Shown here: piece by piece, positions 27,187 to 37,361 of the stretch
Numbering within the stretch: the first letter of the stretch is position 1
Layout: each line of letters starts with the position of its first letter
Origin: Bryobacterales bacterium
GTDB lineage: Bacteria; Acidobacteriota; Terriglobia; Bryobacterales; Bryobacteraceae
Assembly (NCBI GenBank): GCA_016713735.1
Contig: JADJOP010000004.1
Location: forward strand, 310,001-374,000
DNA: 64,000 bases
Direction of reading: 5' to 3'
Position numbers and translations under genes: made by a program
Notes under the pieces: model-generated
What the model was told of the DNA's origin: nothing
Seen by the model: the letters and a program-made list of their open reading frames with translations, nothing else
Database searches by the model: none

Positions 27187-28220
27187 CTAGCGAACGGACT
27201 CCACGGTTTTGGTGTACTCTTCGACGGCGTCCCGCATGTCCTGATAGGCGAGGAAGACGACGAGGAAGCCCTGCAGAAATGCGCCTGCGCCGACCTTGAG
27301 CTTGGAGACCCCGATGCCGGTGTGAGCGGCGACGTTAGCGGAGTGGAACCGGCCCAGCGTCTGCTCCGCGCGCTGGCGGGCCTGGCCCTCGGCCATCATC
27401 TGGACCTCTTGGGCGCGGCGGCGGATGGCGGAGTTGAGAAAGGTGGCCGAGCGTTGGTGCAGGTCGCGGCTTTTGCCCGCCGTTTCGATGAAGTGATCAG
27501 CGAGCTTGCCGGGGACCTCTTTGAGGGCGGTCTTGCCGGCTTCGGCGGCGGTGGAGATAGCAAGCGCCTGGGCGTTGGGCACTTCATACCAGCTCTTCAC
27601 GACGGAGCCGGTGATGCCGTAGCCCATGCCGAGAAAGCCGGCGGCCGAGGCGGTGGGCGTGAAGGCGGCGGCGCTGGCGGCGTAGCCTGCCGTGCCAAGG
27701 GCCGCGCCTGTGCCGAGCGCGAGCGAGTAGAGGCCACGCCGCCGCCGAGCAGGGTGAAGGCGATGGTGGAGGCGGCGCGGATGGCGGCCAGTTGCTGAAC
27801 CACCTCTCCCAGTTCGAGGGCGACCCGCTGGTTAATGAGATGGCCGTCCTGGAGCATCGACTGGACCTTATCGCGATCGATGTCGTGAATCCGCTCGATG
27901 CGGTGGAGGCAGTTGTGCACCTCGACGGGGCCCTGGGCGAGGGAGCGGACCAGCGCCGAGAGGTACTGATCGAGCACCTGTTCGTAGCGCGGCAGAACCT
28001 CGCGGGCCGAGGCGACGTGGACATCGACGGAGCCGGGGCGCTCCTTGCCCCAGAGCGAGCCGAGCGCGTAGAGGGCGTTGAGGACGGTGCTCTCGTCGTA
28101 GGACTTCCACTCCATGCGGGCGGTTTCGGCGATGGCGTGGGTGAGCGCGGCGGCCTTGATCATTTTCAGGACTTTGTCTCCCTCAAAGGGAGCGATGGTG
28201 ACAGTTCCGGGTGAGGCCAT
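27187..28220 (-). CDS. Uncharacterised helical membrane protein (one frameshift)
   Basis: Two adjoining frames join into one protein of about 344 residues starting at ATG 28220 (MASPGTVTIAPFEGDKVL). The N-terminal half is helical and soluble, with RMEWKSYDESTVLNALYALG. A Gly/Ala-rich hydrophobic hairpin starts near the break at about 27735 (IAFTLLGGGVA). A long charged helix and a last hydrophobic segment (GAFLQGFLVVFLAYQDM) follow. Length is one base short of a multiple of three, as expected from one deletion. I recognise no family and assign no function. The BlaI-type regulator lies 163 bases upstream on the same strand. Confidence 0.6.
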
Positions 28221-28383
28221 GGGGCAGGACTCCAGTCTGCTCCGCGCGGAGGTGTTCGCAGCCGCGGGGAGCGGGCGTAGCGCTGTAGGGACGCAGGGGT
28301 GGCCGGGAGGGTGGGGGGCGGTCAACAAACGTCACGGGCAGCCTCTCCTTTGCACCGGCTCGAACCAGCCGGAGTCGAGGGCC

Positions 28384-28770
28384 TTACAGCAGGGTTGTGT
28401 CCAGGCGCGTTTCGTCGGCCTCGGGGAGTTCCTCGGCGTGCGGGCGCGCGCCATTTAAATAAACCTGCAACTCTTCGCGCGAACCATCGAAGTGGAGCAG
28501 GAGCAGTTCCTCCACTGCGAGCCTACGCAATTCCGCTTGCGTTGCCAAGGGGGAATAGAGAAATGCCCGGCCCTGTTTGCGGCGCTGGGCGCGGCCGCGT
28601 TTGACGAGGCGTTCGAGCAAGGTCATGACGGTGGTGTAGGCGAGCTGCTTGCGGAAGAGCATCTCCTCACGCACCTGTTTGACGCTGGCCTCGCCCAGAA
28701 GCCAGAGCGATTTCATGCACTCGATTTCCAGCGGCGGGGGAAGCTCGCGCGGGGGACCGGGGCGGCGCAT
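28384..28770 (-). CDS. BlaI/MecI/CopY-family transcriptional repressor
   Basis: A 128-residue winged-helix repressor. The start PPPLEIECMKSLWLLGEASV and the recognition helix segment AYTTVMTLLERLVKRG are typical of this family, which binds inverted repeats as a dimer and is inactivated by cleavage or metal. Length fits. The usual partner, a BlaR1-type sensor protease, is not adjacent. It starts 3 bases after the OB/HD gene stop and is probably in the same transcript, which is an unusual context for this family. The C-terminal tail is acidic. Confidence 0.83.
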   Translation of the reverse strand: MRRPGPPRELPPPLEIECMKSLWLLGEASVKQVREEMLFRKQLAYTTVMTLLERLVKRGRAQRRKQGRAFLYSPLATQAELRRLAVEELLLLHFDGSREELQVYLNGARPHAEELPEADETRLDTTLL

Positions 28771-28773
28771 GGG

Positions 28774-29691
28774 CTAGTCTCCCTTGAGCGCGTCGTTGAG
28801 ACGGCCGGCGAACAGGGAGGGGCCGGGGTCGGGGCGCTGGCGGCGGGTGGTGGAATGAGCGTCCTGAGCCGCCGGGGCGGGCGAGACGGGCGCAGGCGGC
28901 GCGGCGGGGCGGGCCGGGGCTGGGGAGTCGTCGAGGAAGCGTTCCTTTTTGCGAGCAGCAGCTTCAGTTTGGGCGGGAAGTCGCGGAGCTGGCGGATCTT
29001 GTCGTCGACCAGGGCGACGCCGATCTGGATGTGGCCGATCAACTGGCCGATGTCGGTGTAGCCGAAGCCACGGTCGTAGCTGAGCTCTTCGATTTTGCCG
29101 ATGTCGTGGAGGATGGCGCCGGTGAGGACGAGGTCGCCGTCGACATGCGGGTAGTGCGGGCAGACGATCTTGCAGAGCGTGCAGAGGCTGAGCACGTGTT
29201 CGATGAGGCCGCCGAGCCAGGCGTGGTGGATGGACTTGGCGGCGGGGGCGGTCTTATAAGCGCGTGGCGATGGACTCGTCGGCGAAGATGGCTTAGAGCA
29301 GGCCACGCAGGTGGGGATTTGCCATGCCGGCGATGATCGAGCGCAACTCGGCGAGCATTTCGTCGCGGTCGCGCGAGGAGGCGGGAAAGAAGTCGCCGAA
29401 ATCGACCTGGTCGTCGGAGGCACGCACCATCTTGTGGATGGTGAATTGGAGGCGGTTATTGTAGACGCTGGGCAGGCCGGAGACTCTGACGAAGTCGTTC
29501 TTCTCGAAGGTGTCGACTACCTGCTCGACGTTGTCCCACATCTTGGCGTCGATGTCGCCGGACTTGTCGGAGAGCTGCAGCGAGAGATAGGGCTCGCCTG
29601 ACTTTTTCTGCCTCACCTCCTTGGACTGGACCAGGAATATGGAGGTGACTTGCGCCCCAGGTTGGAGGTCGCGGATGTAGATAGATTTCAT
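28774..29691 (-). pseudogene. OB-fold/HD-domain 3'-5' exoribonuclease (YhaM-like), broken and internally shortened
   Basis: Residues 1-110 form an OB-fold (DLQPGAQVTSIFLVQSKEVR; DIDAKMWDNVE). The HD phosphohydrolase part follows, with SIHHAWLGGLIEHVLSLCTL and LTGAILHDIGKIEELSY, matching YhaM-type exoribonucleases. Three defects are visible: an in-frame TAA at about 29295 where LLKAIF is expected, a base insertion near 29262 (CGCTTATAAG), and a jump near 28960 from PPKLKLLL straight to KKERFLDD. The family's next block (H-x-I-L-S-H-H-G, G-S-P, L-H-x-x-D) is absent, so roughly 60 residues are missing. Start ATG 29691 overlaps the upstream stop as ATGA. Decay and assembly error are both possible. 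Confidence 0.68.
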
Positions 29692-30863
29692 GAAAGAGAC
29701 CGGCCTCGCGCCGGTGGAACTGCGTTACTGGTCTTCCTTGGGGTGCTCTTGGTGCCGGGGATGGGGACGAGCCAGAGCAGGCGCTTGCGGCGCGGGTTGG
29801 CGGCGACCTCTTCCTTGGTGACGGTTTCGGGCTTGAGCTGGGCAGGGTCGGTCCAGCGGGTTTCCTTGCCGGGAGCGGCGGAGGAGTCGGCCCAACCGTC
29901 CTTGATTTCGAGGAAGGCGTCCTGGCGGAGGGCGGTGAGGAATTCGCGGATCTTGGGCTGGAAGCGCGTCATGTAGAGCTTTTCGGAGATCTCGCTTTCC
30001 ACCTCTTCGAGGGCGGCGAGGCCGGCTTTGTGGCGCTCTTCGATCTTGAGGATGAGGAATCCGTTTTCGAGCTTAATGGGGTCAGTGACGAAGTTGCGCT
30101 GCTGGGTCCAGAGGATGTCCTCGAGCTCCTTCTTCAAGTCGCCGCGCTTGAAGGCGCCGATGAAGCCATCTTCGCGGGCCGAGGCGGCGTCGGAGTTGTC
30201 GCGGACGAGGTCAGGGAACTTTTCGCCTTTGCGGGCGCGGGCCACCAGATCGGTGGCTTTCTTTTGCGCGGCGGCGATATCGGCGGCGTCCTTGCCTTCG
30301 GTGCTGACGAGCAGTTCGCGCAGGAAGAGGCGCTCTTCGCGCTCGAAGTCCTTCTTATGCTCGTTGTAGTAGGCTTCCTTCTCAGGCTTGGGGATATTGA
30401 TCTTGCTGCCGACCTCCTGCTGGATGACGCGTTGCGTGATCATCGAGTTTTTCATCTCGTTCTTGTAGTCCTCAAAGAGCTGTCCGGTCTGCTCGCGGAC
30501 GAGCTTGGCCAGTTCCTCGGGGTCGGTGATCTTGTAGGTGCGCATGATCTCGTTGACCTGCTTGCTCACTTCGGCGTCGACGTTGATGCTGAGGTCGCGG
30601 CCTTTTTGCTGGAGCAGGAGCTGATCAATGCGCGAGGCGAGGATGCCCGGTTCGCGTTCCTTGAACTCGGCTTCGAGCTGTTCGCCCTTCAGTCCGCGCT
30701 GGCTGAGTTCGGCGCGAAGCTGCCGGCGCGACTTCTCAATCTCGGTGCGGGTGATGATATCGCCGTTGATCTTGGCGATAATCTCTTCGAGCAGTTCGAC
30801 ATCGGCGGCGCAGGCCGGCCAGAGAGCGGCGCAGGCCACGGTTGCCAGAAGGTACTTCTTCAT
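29688..30863 (-). CDS. SurA-like periplasmic chaperone / parvulin peptidyl-prolyl isomerase
   Basis: A 391-residue exported protein. The signal peptide is KKYLLATVACAALWPACA, and the mature part begins VELLEEIIAKINGDIITRTE, the SurA N-terminal pattern. The helical chaperone domain runs to about residue 165 and the parvulin domain to about residue 280 (LFLRELLVSTEG; AREDGFIGAFKRGDL). It should help outer-membrane proteins fold. ATG 30863 is chosen because GGAG lies 4 bases upstream; the in-frame ATG at 30872 adds three residues. Its TGA overlaps the start of the OB/HD gene. It is the second parvulin gene in the window, after the lipoprotein at 3446. Confidence 0.86.
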   Translation of the reverse strand: MKKYLLATVACAALWPACAADVELLEEIIAKINGDIITRTEIEKSRRQLRAELSQRGLKGEQLEAEFKEREPGILASRIDQLLLQQKGRDLSINVDAEVSKQVNEIMRTYKITDPEELAKLVREQTGQLFEDYKNEMKNSMITQRVIQQEVGSKINIPKPEKEAYYNEHKKDFEREERLFLRELLVSTEGKDAADIAAAQKKATDLVARARKGEKFPDLVRDNSDAASAREDGFIGAFKRGDLKKELEDILWTQQRNFVTDPIKLENGFLILKIEERHKAGLAALEEVESEISEKLYMTRFQPKIREFLTALRQDAFLEIKDGWADSSAAPGKETRWTDPAQLKPETVTKEEVAANPRRKRLLWLVPIPGTKSTPRKTSNAVPPARGRSLS

Positions 30864-30953
30864 ACGCTCCATTATCCGACAAGGATCGGAGTTTTGAGAA
30901 GTGGGCGGTTTCGCCACGGGGGTGTGCGGTTGGGAGACAGGCAGGGCAAGGAA

Positions 30954-31718
30954 ATGAAGAAGACCTACAAATTGACGTTGGAGTACGACGGGACGCGGTA
31001 CAGCGGCTGGCAGGCGCAGGCCAATGCGCGGACCGTGATGGGCGATCTGATTGGCGCGGCGGAGGATTTTTTTCGCGCCGGGGTGGAGGTGATGGGCTCG
31101 GGGCGGACTGACGCCGGGGTGCATGCGGCGGCGCAGGTGGCGCATCTGCGGGTGGCGGCGCGGGAGGTTCACCCGCCGGAGCGGATTCTGGCGGAGCTGA
31201 ACAAGCGGCTGCCGTATGACATCGTGTTGTTGGAAGTGGAAGAGGCGGCGGCGAGCTTTCATGCCCGGCGCGATGCGGTAGGGCGGGTCTACACCTACCA
31301 GATTGCGACGCGGAAGACAGCGTTTTCGAAGAAGTATGTGTGGTGGGTGAAGGAGCCGCTGGATGTGGGGAAGATGCGGGAGGCTGCCGCAAAACTCAGC
31401 GGGCGGCATGATTTTGCGTGCTTTCGCGCGGAGGATCCTTCCAAAGAGGGGGAATCGACGATTGTGGTGGTGGAGAGTGCGGACGTGGAGGAACAGGATG
31501 GAATGATCGTGTTTCGGATCGAGGCCTCCCATTATCTGTGGAGAATGGTGCGGCGGATTGTGGGCGTGCTGGTGAAGATCGGGCTGGGGGAGCTTTCGAT
31601 GGAGCAGTTTGAGCGGCTGTTGAAGGCGCGGTGCGGGAAGGACCTGGATGTGGCGGCGTGGACGGCGCCGGCCTCGGGGTTGTTCCTGGCGGAGGTGAAG
31701 TACCGGCAGGGGAAGTGA
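30954..31718 (+). CDS. truA: tRNA pseudouridine(38-40) synthase TruA
   Basis: A 254-residue TruA. The catalytic aspartate lies in GSGRTDAGVHAAAQ near residue 50, and the N-terminal KLTLEYDGTRYSGWQAQ and the later HDFACFRAED and YLWRMVRRIVG blocks are family signatures. It converts uridines 38-40 in the tRNA anticodon arm to pseudouridine. The start ATG 30954 is preceded by AAGGAA. It is divergent from the SurA-like gene with about 90 bases between starts. The long upstream extension of this frame is antisense to that gene and is ignored. Confidence 0.94.
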   Translation: MKKTYKLTLEYDGTRYSGWQAQANARTVMGDLIGAAEDFFRAGVEVMGSGRTDAGVHAAAQVAHLRVAAREVHPPERILAELNKRLPYDIVLLEVEEAAASFHARRDAVGRVYTYQIATRKTAFSKKYVWWVKEPLDVGKMREAAAKLSGRHDFACFRAEDPSKEGESTIVVVESADVEEQDGMIVFRIEASHYLWRMVRRIVGVLVKIGLGELSMEQFERLLKARCGKDLDVAAWTAPASGLFLAEVKYRQGK

Positions 31719-31803
31719 CGGGGCGGGCTGGCAGGGGGATTGCAAAGCAGAAGTGCACAGCTTGAGAGGGCCGGAGTGTGTTCCGAAGAAGGAGCCGGTC
31801 AAA

Positions 31804-33389
31804 ATGAAGATCACGCTGTTGTGTTTCGGAGTGGCGCTGGCGATTGCGCCGAGCTTGGATGGCCAGACGGCGGCGCTGATTGGCAAAGAGGTGGCCGCGC
31901 CGAGGCACCTGGCGGCGGGCGAAGCGGGGCGGTTGCCGGTGACGGAAGTACTGCGGCATGGCCAGACCTTGTTCTCGGCCAGTTGGACGGATCAGGAGGG
32001 CGTGGGGCGTCCGCTGACGAAGGGCACGGGCAAGCCGCTGAGCGATCCGGCGTCGCCGCTGACGGGGATGCGGTCGTTCAACCGGCTGAGCGGTCCGGAC
32101 GCGAATGCGTGCAGCGGGTGTCATGACGGGCCGTTTGGCATTGCGGGCGGCAGCGGGGACTTTGTGGGGAATGTGTTTGTACTGGGGCAGCGGTTTGACT
32201 TTTGTGACGCTGGACGAGAAGGATCTCATCCCAGGCCGCGGGGCGCGCGACGAGTCGGGGAAGCAGCCGACGCTGCAGGAGATGTCGAATTTCCGTGCGA
32301 CGCCGGGGATGTTTGGGGCGGGCTATCTGGAGATGCTGGCGCGGCAGATGACGGCGGAGTTGCGGGCGATTCGCGACCAGATCGCGCCCGGACAGACGGC
32401 GGCGCTGCGGGCCAAGGGTGTGTACTTTGGCGAACTCTCGCGGCGGGCCGATGGGGCGTGGGATGTTTCGAAGGTGGAGGGCCTGGGGGCGCTGAGCCTG
32501 GGAACGAACGGGCAGGAGGGGCCGAGCCTGCTCATCCGGCCGTGGCACCAGGCGGGGGCGGTGGTGTCGCTGCGCGAGTTTACGAACAACGCTTACAACC
32601 ATCACCATGGGATTCAATCAGTGGAGCGGTTTGGGGAGGGTGTGGATGCCGATGGCGATGGATTTGTGAATGAGTTGACGAAGGATGACGTGACGGCGGC
32701 GACGCTGTTTCAGGCGGTGATGGCCGCGCCGGGGCGGGTGATTCCCAATGTGCCGGAGGTGGAGGCGGCGGTGTTGCGCGGCGAGAAGCTGTTTGAGACG
32801 GCGGGCTGCGCTTCGTGCCACACGCCGTCGCTGCTGCTGAGCTATGGCGGGCACCAGTTCACGGAGCCGAATCCGTACAACCCGGCGGGCAACGCGACGC
32901 CGGCCGATACGCCGGTGGTGACTGTGGATCTCAACTCGGCGCTGCTGCCCTTGCCGAGGCTGCGGTTGGAGCCGTTTTCAGGCACGGTGGCTGTGCCGGC
33001 GTACACGGACATGAAGCTGCACAACATGTGCGGCGGGGCGGGCGCCCCTGGATGAACCGGAGCCGCTGGACATGCAGCAGGCGGCAGGATCGGCGGCCTT
33101 CTTTGGAGGCAATTGCCGGTTCCTGACGAAGCGGTTGTGGGACGCGGCCAACTCACCGCCCTATATGCATCACGGCATGTGCACGACGATGCGCGGTTCG
33201 ATTCTGGCGCATGGCGGCGAGGGGCTGGCTTCGCGCAATGCGTTCATGGCACTGCCGGCGGCGGATCAGGACGCGATCATCGAGTTCCTGAAAACGCTGC
33301 AGGTGTTGCCGCCGGGAACGGCTCACCGCGTGGTGGACGAGAACTTCAAAGAGAAGGTGTGGCCGCCGATTCCGGACAACCAGTTGTAG
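31804..33389 (+). CDS. Di-haem oxidoreductase family cytochrome c (two frameshifts)
   Basis: An exported protein of about 528 residues. The signal peptide is KITLLCFGVALAIAPSLDG, and the strong AAGGAG lies 9 bases before ATG 31804. Two haem-binding motifs are seen: CSGCH near residue 103 and CASCH later in the second frame. Other signatures are NHHHGIQSVERFGEGVDADG, TLFQAVMAAPGRVIPN and the C-terminal PPYMHHGMCTTMRGSI. The family is a putative thiol oxidoreductase/peroxidase group common in Bryobacter-like genomes. The first shift is at the T run 32200-32203 (three T fit better) and the second near 33045, after which DEPEPLDMQQAAG resumes. Both are probably sequence errors. Confidence 0.75.
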
Positions 33390-33420
33390 GGGGCTGTTTG
33401 TAGATGAGCCTTCGCAGGCG

Positions 33421-36400
33421 CTACTTGGGGGCGAGGCCCACGAGCAGGCGCTCGGCGCTTTCGAGCAACGCGGCGGGTGTTGCGCCCGAGGGCAACGGCA
33501 CGCGCAGGACGCCGGCGGGTGTGAACGATGCGCCCTGCGTGGCGCGGACGACCTCCATGAGCTGCATGGGGTCGACCTGCGAGCCGGGGTGGAACTTCAC
33601 GTTGATGGCTCCGCCGCGGCGGTCGATGGTTTCGATGGCGAGCTTTTCGGCGCCGCTCTTCAACACGGCGAAGCGGAGCAGCAGGCGGAGGGAATCGGGC
33701 GGTGTGCCGTAGCGGTCTTCCAGTTCTTCGAGAATGGAGCGGGCCTCGTCGGCGTTGGCGGCTCCGGCGATGCGCTTGTAGGCGCGCAGGCGTTGGGTTT
33801 CGTCGCTGATGTAGGTGGTGGGGATGCGGAGGTCGAGGCCGAGGTTGAGGGTGGCGTGGATTTCGGGGGCGACGGTTTCGCCGCGTAGCTCCTGCATAGT
33901 TTGTTCGAGGAGCTTGAGGTACATGTCGTAGCCGACGGCTTCGATATGGCCGTGCTGTTCGCCGCCGAGGAGGTTGCCCGCGCCTCTGAGTTCGAGGTCG
34001 AGAGCGGCGATTTTGAAGCCGGCGCCGAGGTCGGAGAATTCGCGCAGGGCGGCGAGGCGCTTGCGGGCGACGTCGGTGAGTTCGGCGTCCTCGGGCACGA
34101 GCAGGTAGGCGTAGGCGCGGCGGTTGGAGCGGCCGACGCGGCCGCGAAGCTGGTAGAGCTCGCTCAGGCCGTGGCGTTCGGCGCGCTCAATGATGATGGT
34201 GTTGGCGAGCGGGATGTCGAGACCGTTTTCGACGATGGTGGTGGAGACGAGCATGTCGAACTCATGCTTCACGAAGCCGAGCATGACGCGCTCGAGTTCG
34301 GATTCGCCCATCTGGCCGTGGCCGACGCCGATGCGGCATTCCGGGACGAGTTCCTGGAGGAAGCTGGCGCGCATGAAGATGGAGTCGACGCGGTTGTGGA
34401 GGAAGTAGATCTGGCCGCCTCGGGCGAGTTCCTGTTCGATGGCCGTTTTGATGAGCTCGGGGTGGAAGTGGGCGACGACGGTGTTGATAGAAAGGCGGTC
34501 CTTGGGCGGGGTTTCGATGACGCTCAAGTCGCGCAGGCCGAGCATGGACATGTGGAGGGTGCGCGGGATGGGCGTGGCGCTCATGGTGAGGACGTCGAGG
34601 TTTTTGCGCATCTGCTTCAGGCGCTCTTTGTGGCGGACGCCGAAGCGCTGTTCTTCGTCGACGATGAGGAGGCCGAGGTCCTTGAACTGGACGTCGGGTG
34701 AGAAGAGGCGGTGGGTGCCGACGAGGATATCGACCTTGCCTTCGGCGACATCGTCGAGCACGGCCTTGATCTCCTTGGCCGAGCGGAAGCGCGAGACCAT
34801 TTCCACGCGCACGGGGAAGGGGGCGAAGCGGCGCTTGAGGGTTTCAAAGTGCTGGAAGCAGAGCACGGTGGTGGGCGTGAGGACGGCCACCTGTTTGCCG
34901 TCGCCGAGCGCTTTGAAGGCGGCGCGCATGGCGACCTCGGTTTTGCCATAGCCGACGTCGCCGCAGAGCAGGCGGTCCATGGGCTGCTCGCTTTCCATGT
35001 CGCGCTTGATGTCTTTGACGGCGGCGAGCTGGTCCTTGGTGGCGGTGTATTCGAAGGCGTCTTCGAATTCGCGCTGCCAGTTGGAGTCGGGCGAGAAGGA
35101 GAAGCCCTCGGCGAGGCGGCGTTCGGCGTAGAGCTTGAGGAGCTCTTCGGCCATGTCGCGCATCTTTGCTTTCACGCGCGACTTGGTTTTCTGCCAGGTG
35201 GCGCCGCCGAGCTTGTCCATGGAGGGCGGCTTTTCGGCGGCGCCGCGATAGAGCTCAATCAGGTCGAGTCGTTCGAGCGGGACATAGAGCTTTGAGCCTC
35301 CGGCATATTCGAGCAGGAGGAAGTCGCCCTTTTGATCGCCCTGGGCGAGTTCCTTGACGCCGATGAACTGGCCGATGCCGTGGGTGGCGTGGACGACGTA
35401 GTCGCCGGGCTTGAGGTCGGCCAGGTCGGCGGCGAAGGCACCCATTTCGCCGATGCGGGCCGGGGGGCGGGCGACGAGATCGGAGGTGTCGAAGAGGTCT
35501 TCGGAGCCGAAGAGGGCGAGTTGGGAATCGGGGAGGAAGGCGCCGCGGCGGACGTTGCCGCGGGCGAGAAAGAGGCTGGCCGAGGAGCCGGCGAGGAACT
35601 GGCGTTCGGCGACGTAGGGCGAGGCGGTGTCGTTGGCGTCGAGGGCGAGTTGAAAGGGGACGGAATACTCTTGAAAGATGTCGGCGAGGCGTTCGATTTC
35701 GCCGACGCTGGCAGCGAAGAAGAGGACACGGTTGCCGGATTCGACGAGCGTGCGGGCTTCGGCGACGGCGACGGGCATGTTGCCGTGGAAGGCCATCGAG
35801 GGGCGGGCGGGAATGCGCAGCGGCGGGGCGGAGTCGGGCGTGGCGATGGAAAGGCCGGCGAGGTCGAGGCGCGTGGCGGTGGACATCGAATGGAGCCATT
35901 CGTCCCAGGTGAGGTAGATTTTGTCGGGCTCGATGGAGGACTCGCGGCCGGGCTCATCGATGCGCTTCCACATGCGCGCGGCGGCGGCGGCGGTGAGTTC
36001 GGGCTCGTCGATGATGACGATGGGGTTGTCCATCAACGTGGCGAGCGTGGCCGTGCGCGGGCGCTCTTCCGGGACGCGGAATTCCCAGCCGGGGTAGACT
36101 TCGCCGGAGGGCGAACCGATGCGGCGGAGGAGTTCGTGCGAGCGTGGCGATTCGGCCAGCGGGAGCAGGCGCGTGGTGCTGATCTTGAGGACGGAGCGCT
36201 GCGTTTGCGGATCGAAAGCGCGGAGAGACTCGATCGTATCGCCGAAGAACTCGATGCGCACGGGGCGGGTGGCTTCGGCGGGGAAGACGTCGACGATGCC
36301 GCCGCGGACGGAGTATTCGCCGCGCAGTTCGACGGGTTCGCGCCTTTCGTAGCCGATGCTGTCGAGGTGGGCGAGGAGGTCTTCGAGCGGAATGTCGTCG

Positions 36401-36873
36401 CCGGTGCGGAGTTCAAGGGCAAGCTGGCGGTAGAAGTTGGGCTGTTCGGCGCGCAGCAGAGCCGCGCCGGCGGGGGCGATGGTGAGCGAGGCCGCGCCCG
36501 TGCTCATACGGTAGAGGGCAATGGCGCGCTTTTCGCTGATGTCGGAGTGCGGCGAGAGCTTCTGCCAGGGGAGGACGTCGAGGGCGGGGAGGTATTGCGG
36601 GCGGTGGTCCTCGCGGCCGGAAACAATCAGGTGGAAAAATGTTTCGACGAGTTCGGAGAGCGTTTCGGCGGGCTTGCTGCCTTCGGTGACGACGAGGATG
36701 GGTCGCTCCACGGTTTGCCAGAGGAGGGTGAGGTAGAGAGCCTTGGCGGTGGGGGTGAGGCCTTCGAGGGTGAAGGGGCCTGTCTCGCCGCGCAGCAGCG
36801 CGCGGACGAGTTCCTGGAACGCCGGGTGGCGGCCGGGCGTGTGGAGGAGGTCGCGGATGGCGGCGTTGTTCAC
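33421..36873 (-). CDS. mfd: Transcription-repair coupling factor
   Basis: A full-length 1,150-residue Mfd. The N-terminal UvrB-like module contains LPWQKLSPHSDISEKRA and GEYSVRGGIVDVFPAE. The RNA-polymerase-interacting domain is seen at LKPGDYVVHATHGIGQFIGV near residue 490. The RecG-like translocase follows with Walker A CGDVGYGKTEVAMRAAF, the DEEQRFGVRHKE box and TATPIPRTLHMS-type motif III. The TRCF domain lies at the C-terminus. Mfd removes stalled RNA polymerase and recruits UvrA to lesions. The start overlaps the stop of rfaE2 as ATGA, an unusual operon partner. Confidence 0.96.
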   Translation of the reverse strand: MNNAAIRDLLHTPGRHPAFQELVRALLRGETGPFTLEGLTPTAKALYLTLLWQTVERPILVVTEGSKPAETLSELVETFFHLIVSGREDHRPQYLPALDVLPWQKLSPHSDISEKRAIALYRMSTGAASLTIAPAGAALLRAEQPNFYRQLALELRTGDDIPLEDLLAHLDSIGYERREPVELRGEYSVRGGIVDVFPAEATRPVRIEFFGDTIESLRAFDPQTQRSVLKISTTRLLPLAESPRSHELLRRIGSPSGEVYPGWEFRVPEERPRTATLATLMDNPIVIIDEPELTAAAAARMWKRIDEPGRESSIEPDKIYLTWDEWLHSMSTATRLDLAGLSIATPDSAPPLRIPARPSMAFHGNMPVAVAEARTLVESGNRVLFFAASVGEIERLADIFQEYSVPFQLALDANDTASPYVAERQFLAGSSASLFLARGNVRRGAFLPDSQLALFGSEDLFDTSDLVARPPARIGEMGAFAADLADLKPGDYVVHATHGIGQFIGVKELAQGDQKGDFLLLEYAGGSKLYVPLERLDLIELYRGAAEKPPSMDKLGGATWQKTKSRVKAKMRDMAEELLKLYAERRLAEGFSFSPDSNWQREFEDAFEYTATKDQLAAVKDIKRDMESEQPMDRLLCGDVGYGKTEVAMRAAFKALGDGKQVAVLTPTTVLCFQHFETLKRRFAPFPVRVEMVSRFRSAKEIKAVLDDVAEGKVDILVGTHRLFSPDVQFKDLGLLIVDEEQRFGVRHKERLKQMRKNLDVLTMSATPIPRTLHMSMLGLRDLSVIETPPKDRLSINTVVAHFHPELIKTAIEQELARGGQIYFLHNRVDSIFMRASFLQELVPECRIGVGHGQMGESELERVMLGFVKHEFDMLVSTTIVENGLDIPLANTIIIERAERHGLSELYQLRGRVGRSNRRAYAYLLVPEDAELTDVARKRLAALREFSDLGAGFKIAALDLELRGAGNLLGGEQHGHIEAVGYDMYLKLLEQTMQELRGETVAPEIHATLNLGLDLRIPTTYISDETQRLRAYKRIAGAANADEARSILEELEDRYGTPPDSLRLLLRFAVLKSGAEKLAIETIDRRGGAINVKFHPGSQVDPMQLMEVVRATQGASFTPAGVLRVPLPSGATPAALLESAERLLVGLAPK

Positions 36874-37343
36874 GGCTGCCGGCGGAGGAGTTCCTGTTCG
36901 ATGTTGGTGGAGGAGTAGCCGGGTTCGAGCGGCAGGGCGTGGACGACGCCTCCGGCGGCTTCGACCTCTTCGCGGCCGGCGATGAAGTGGGACCAGTCGG
37001 CGCCCTTGACGAGCACGTCGGGGAGGATTTCGGCGATGAGTTCGCGCGGGGTGTCTTCGTCGAAGAAGGTGACGGCGTCGACGGCTTCGAGCGCGCAGGC
37101 GAGCGCGGCGCGTTCGGCCTCGGGAATGAGCGGGCGGCTGGGGCCCTTGTAGCGTGAGACGCTCGCGTCGGTGTTCAGGGCGAGAATGAGCATGTCGCCG
37201 AGGCCGCGCGAGCGTTCGAGCAGGCGCACGTGGCCGGGGTGGAGCAGGTCATAACAGCCGTTGGTGAAGACGACCTTTTTGCCGGCGGCCTTCCATTCGG
37301 CGCGGCGGAGGCTGAGTTGATCGCGGGTGAGGAGTTCTCCCAT
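36870..37343 (-). CDS. rfaE2: D-glycero-beta-D-manno-heptose 1-phosphate adenylyltransferase (RfaE2/HldE C-domain)
   Basis: A 157-residue stand-alone nucleotidyltransferase. The nucleotide-binding HxGH motif lies in FTNGCYDLLHPGHVRLLERS near residue 28, followed by SVSRYKGPSRPLIPE and the DVLVKGADWSHF segment. It makes ADP-heptose for the LPS inner core. The kinase half (HldE N-domain or HldA) is not in the window. ADP-heptose users lie just downstream on the other strand (heptosyltransferases at 38178 and 39599), so this is an LPS-heptose neighbourhood. It overlaps mfd by 4 bases and follows the PhyH gene by 18. Confidence 0.92.
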   Translation of the reverse strand: MGELLTRDQLSLRRAEWKAAGKKVVFTNGCYDLLHPGHVRLLERSRGLGDMLILALNTDASVSRYKGPSRPLIPEAERAALACALEAVDAVTFFDEDTPRELIAEILPDVLVKGADWSHFIAGREEVEAAGGVVHALPLEPGYSSTNIEQELLRRQP

Positions 37344-37361
37344 GAGATTCGTGTGGACTTC

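Noticed and set aside
31804..33389. Di-haem oxidoreductase as a true pseudogene
   Set aside because: Both breaks are single-base and all motifs on either side are intact, as in many neighbours; sequence error is simpler.
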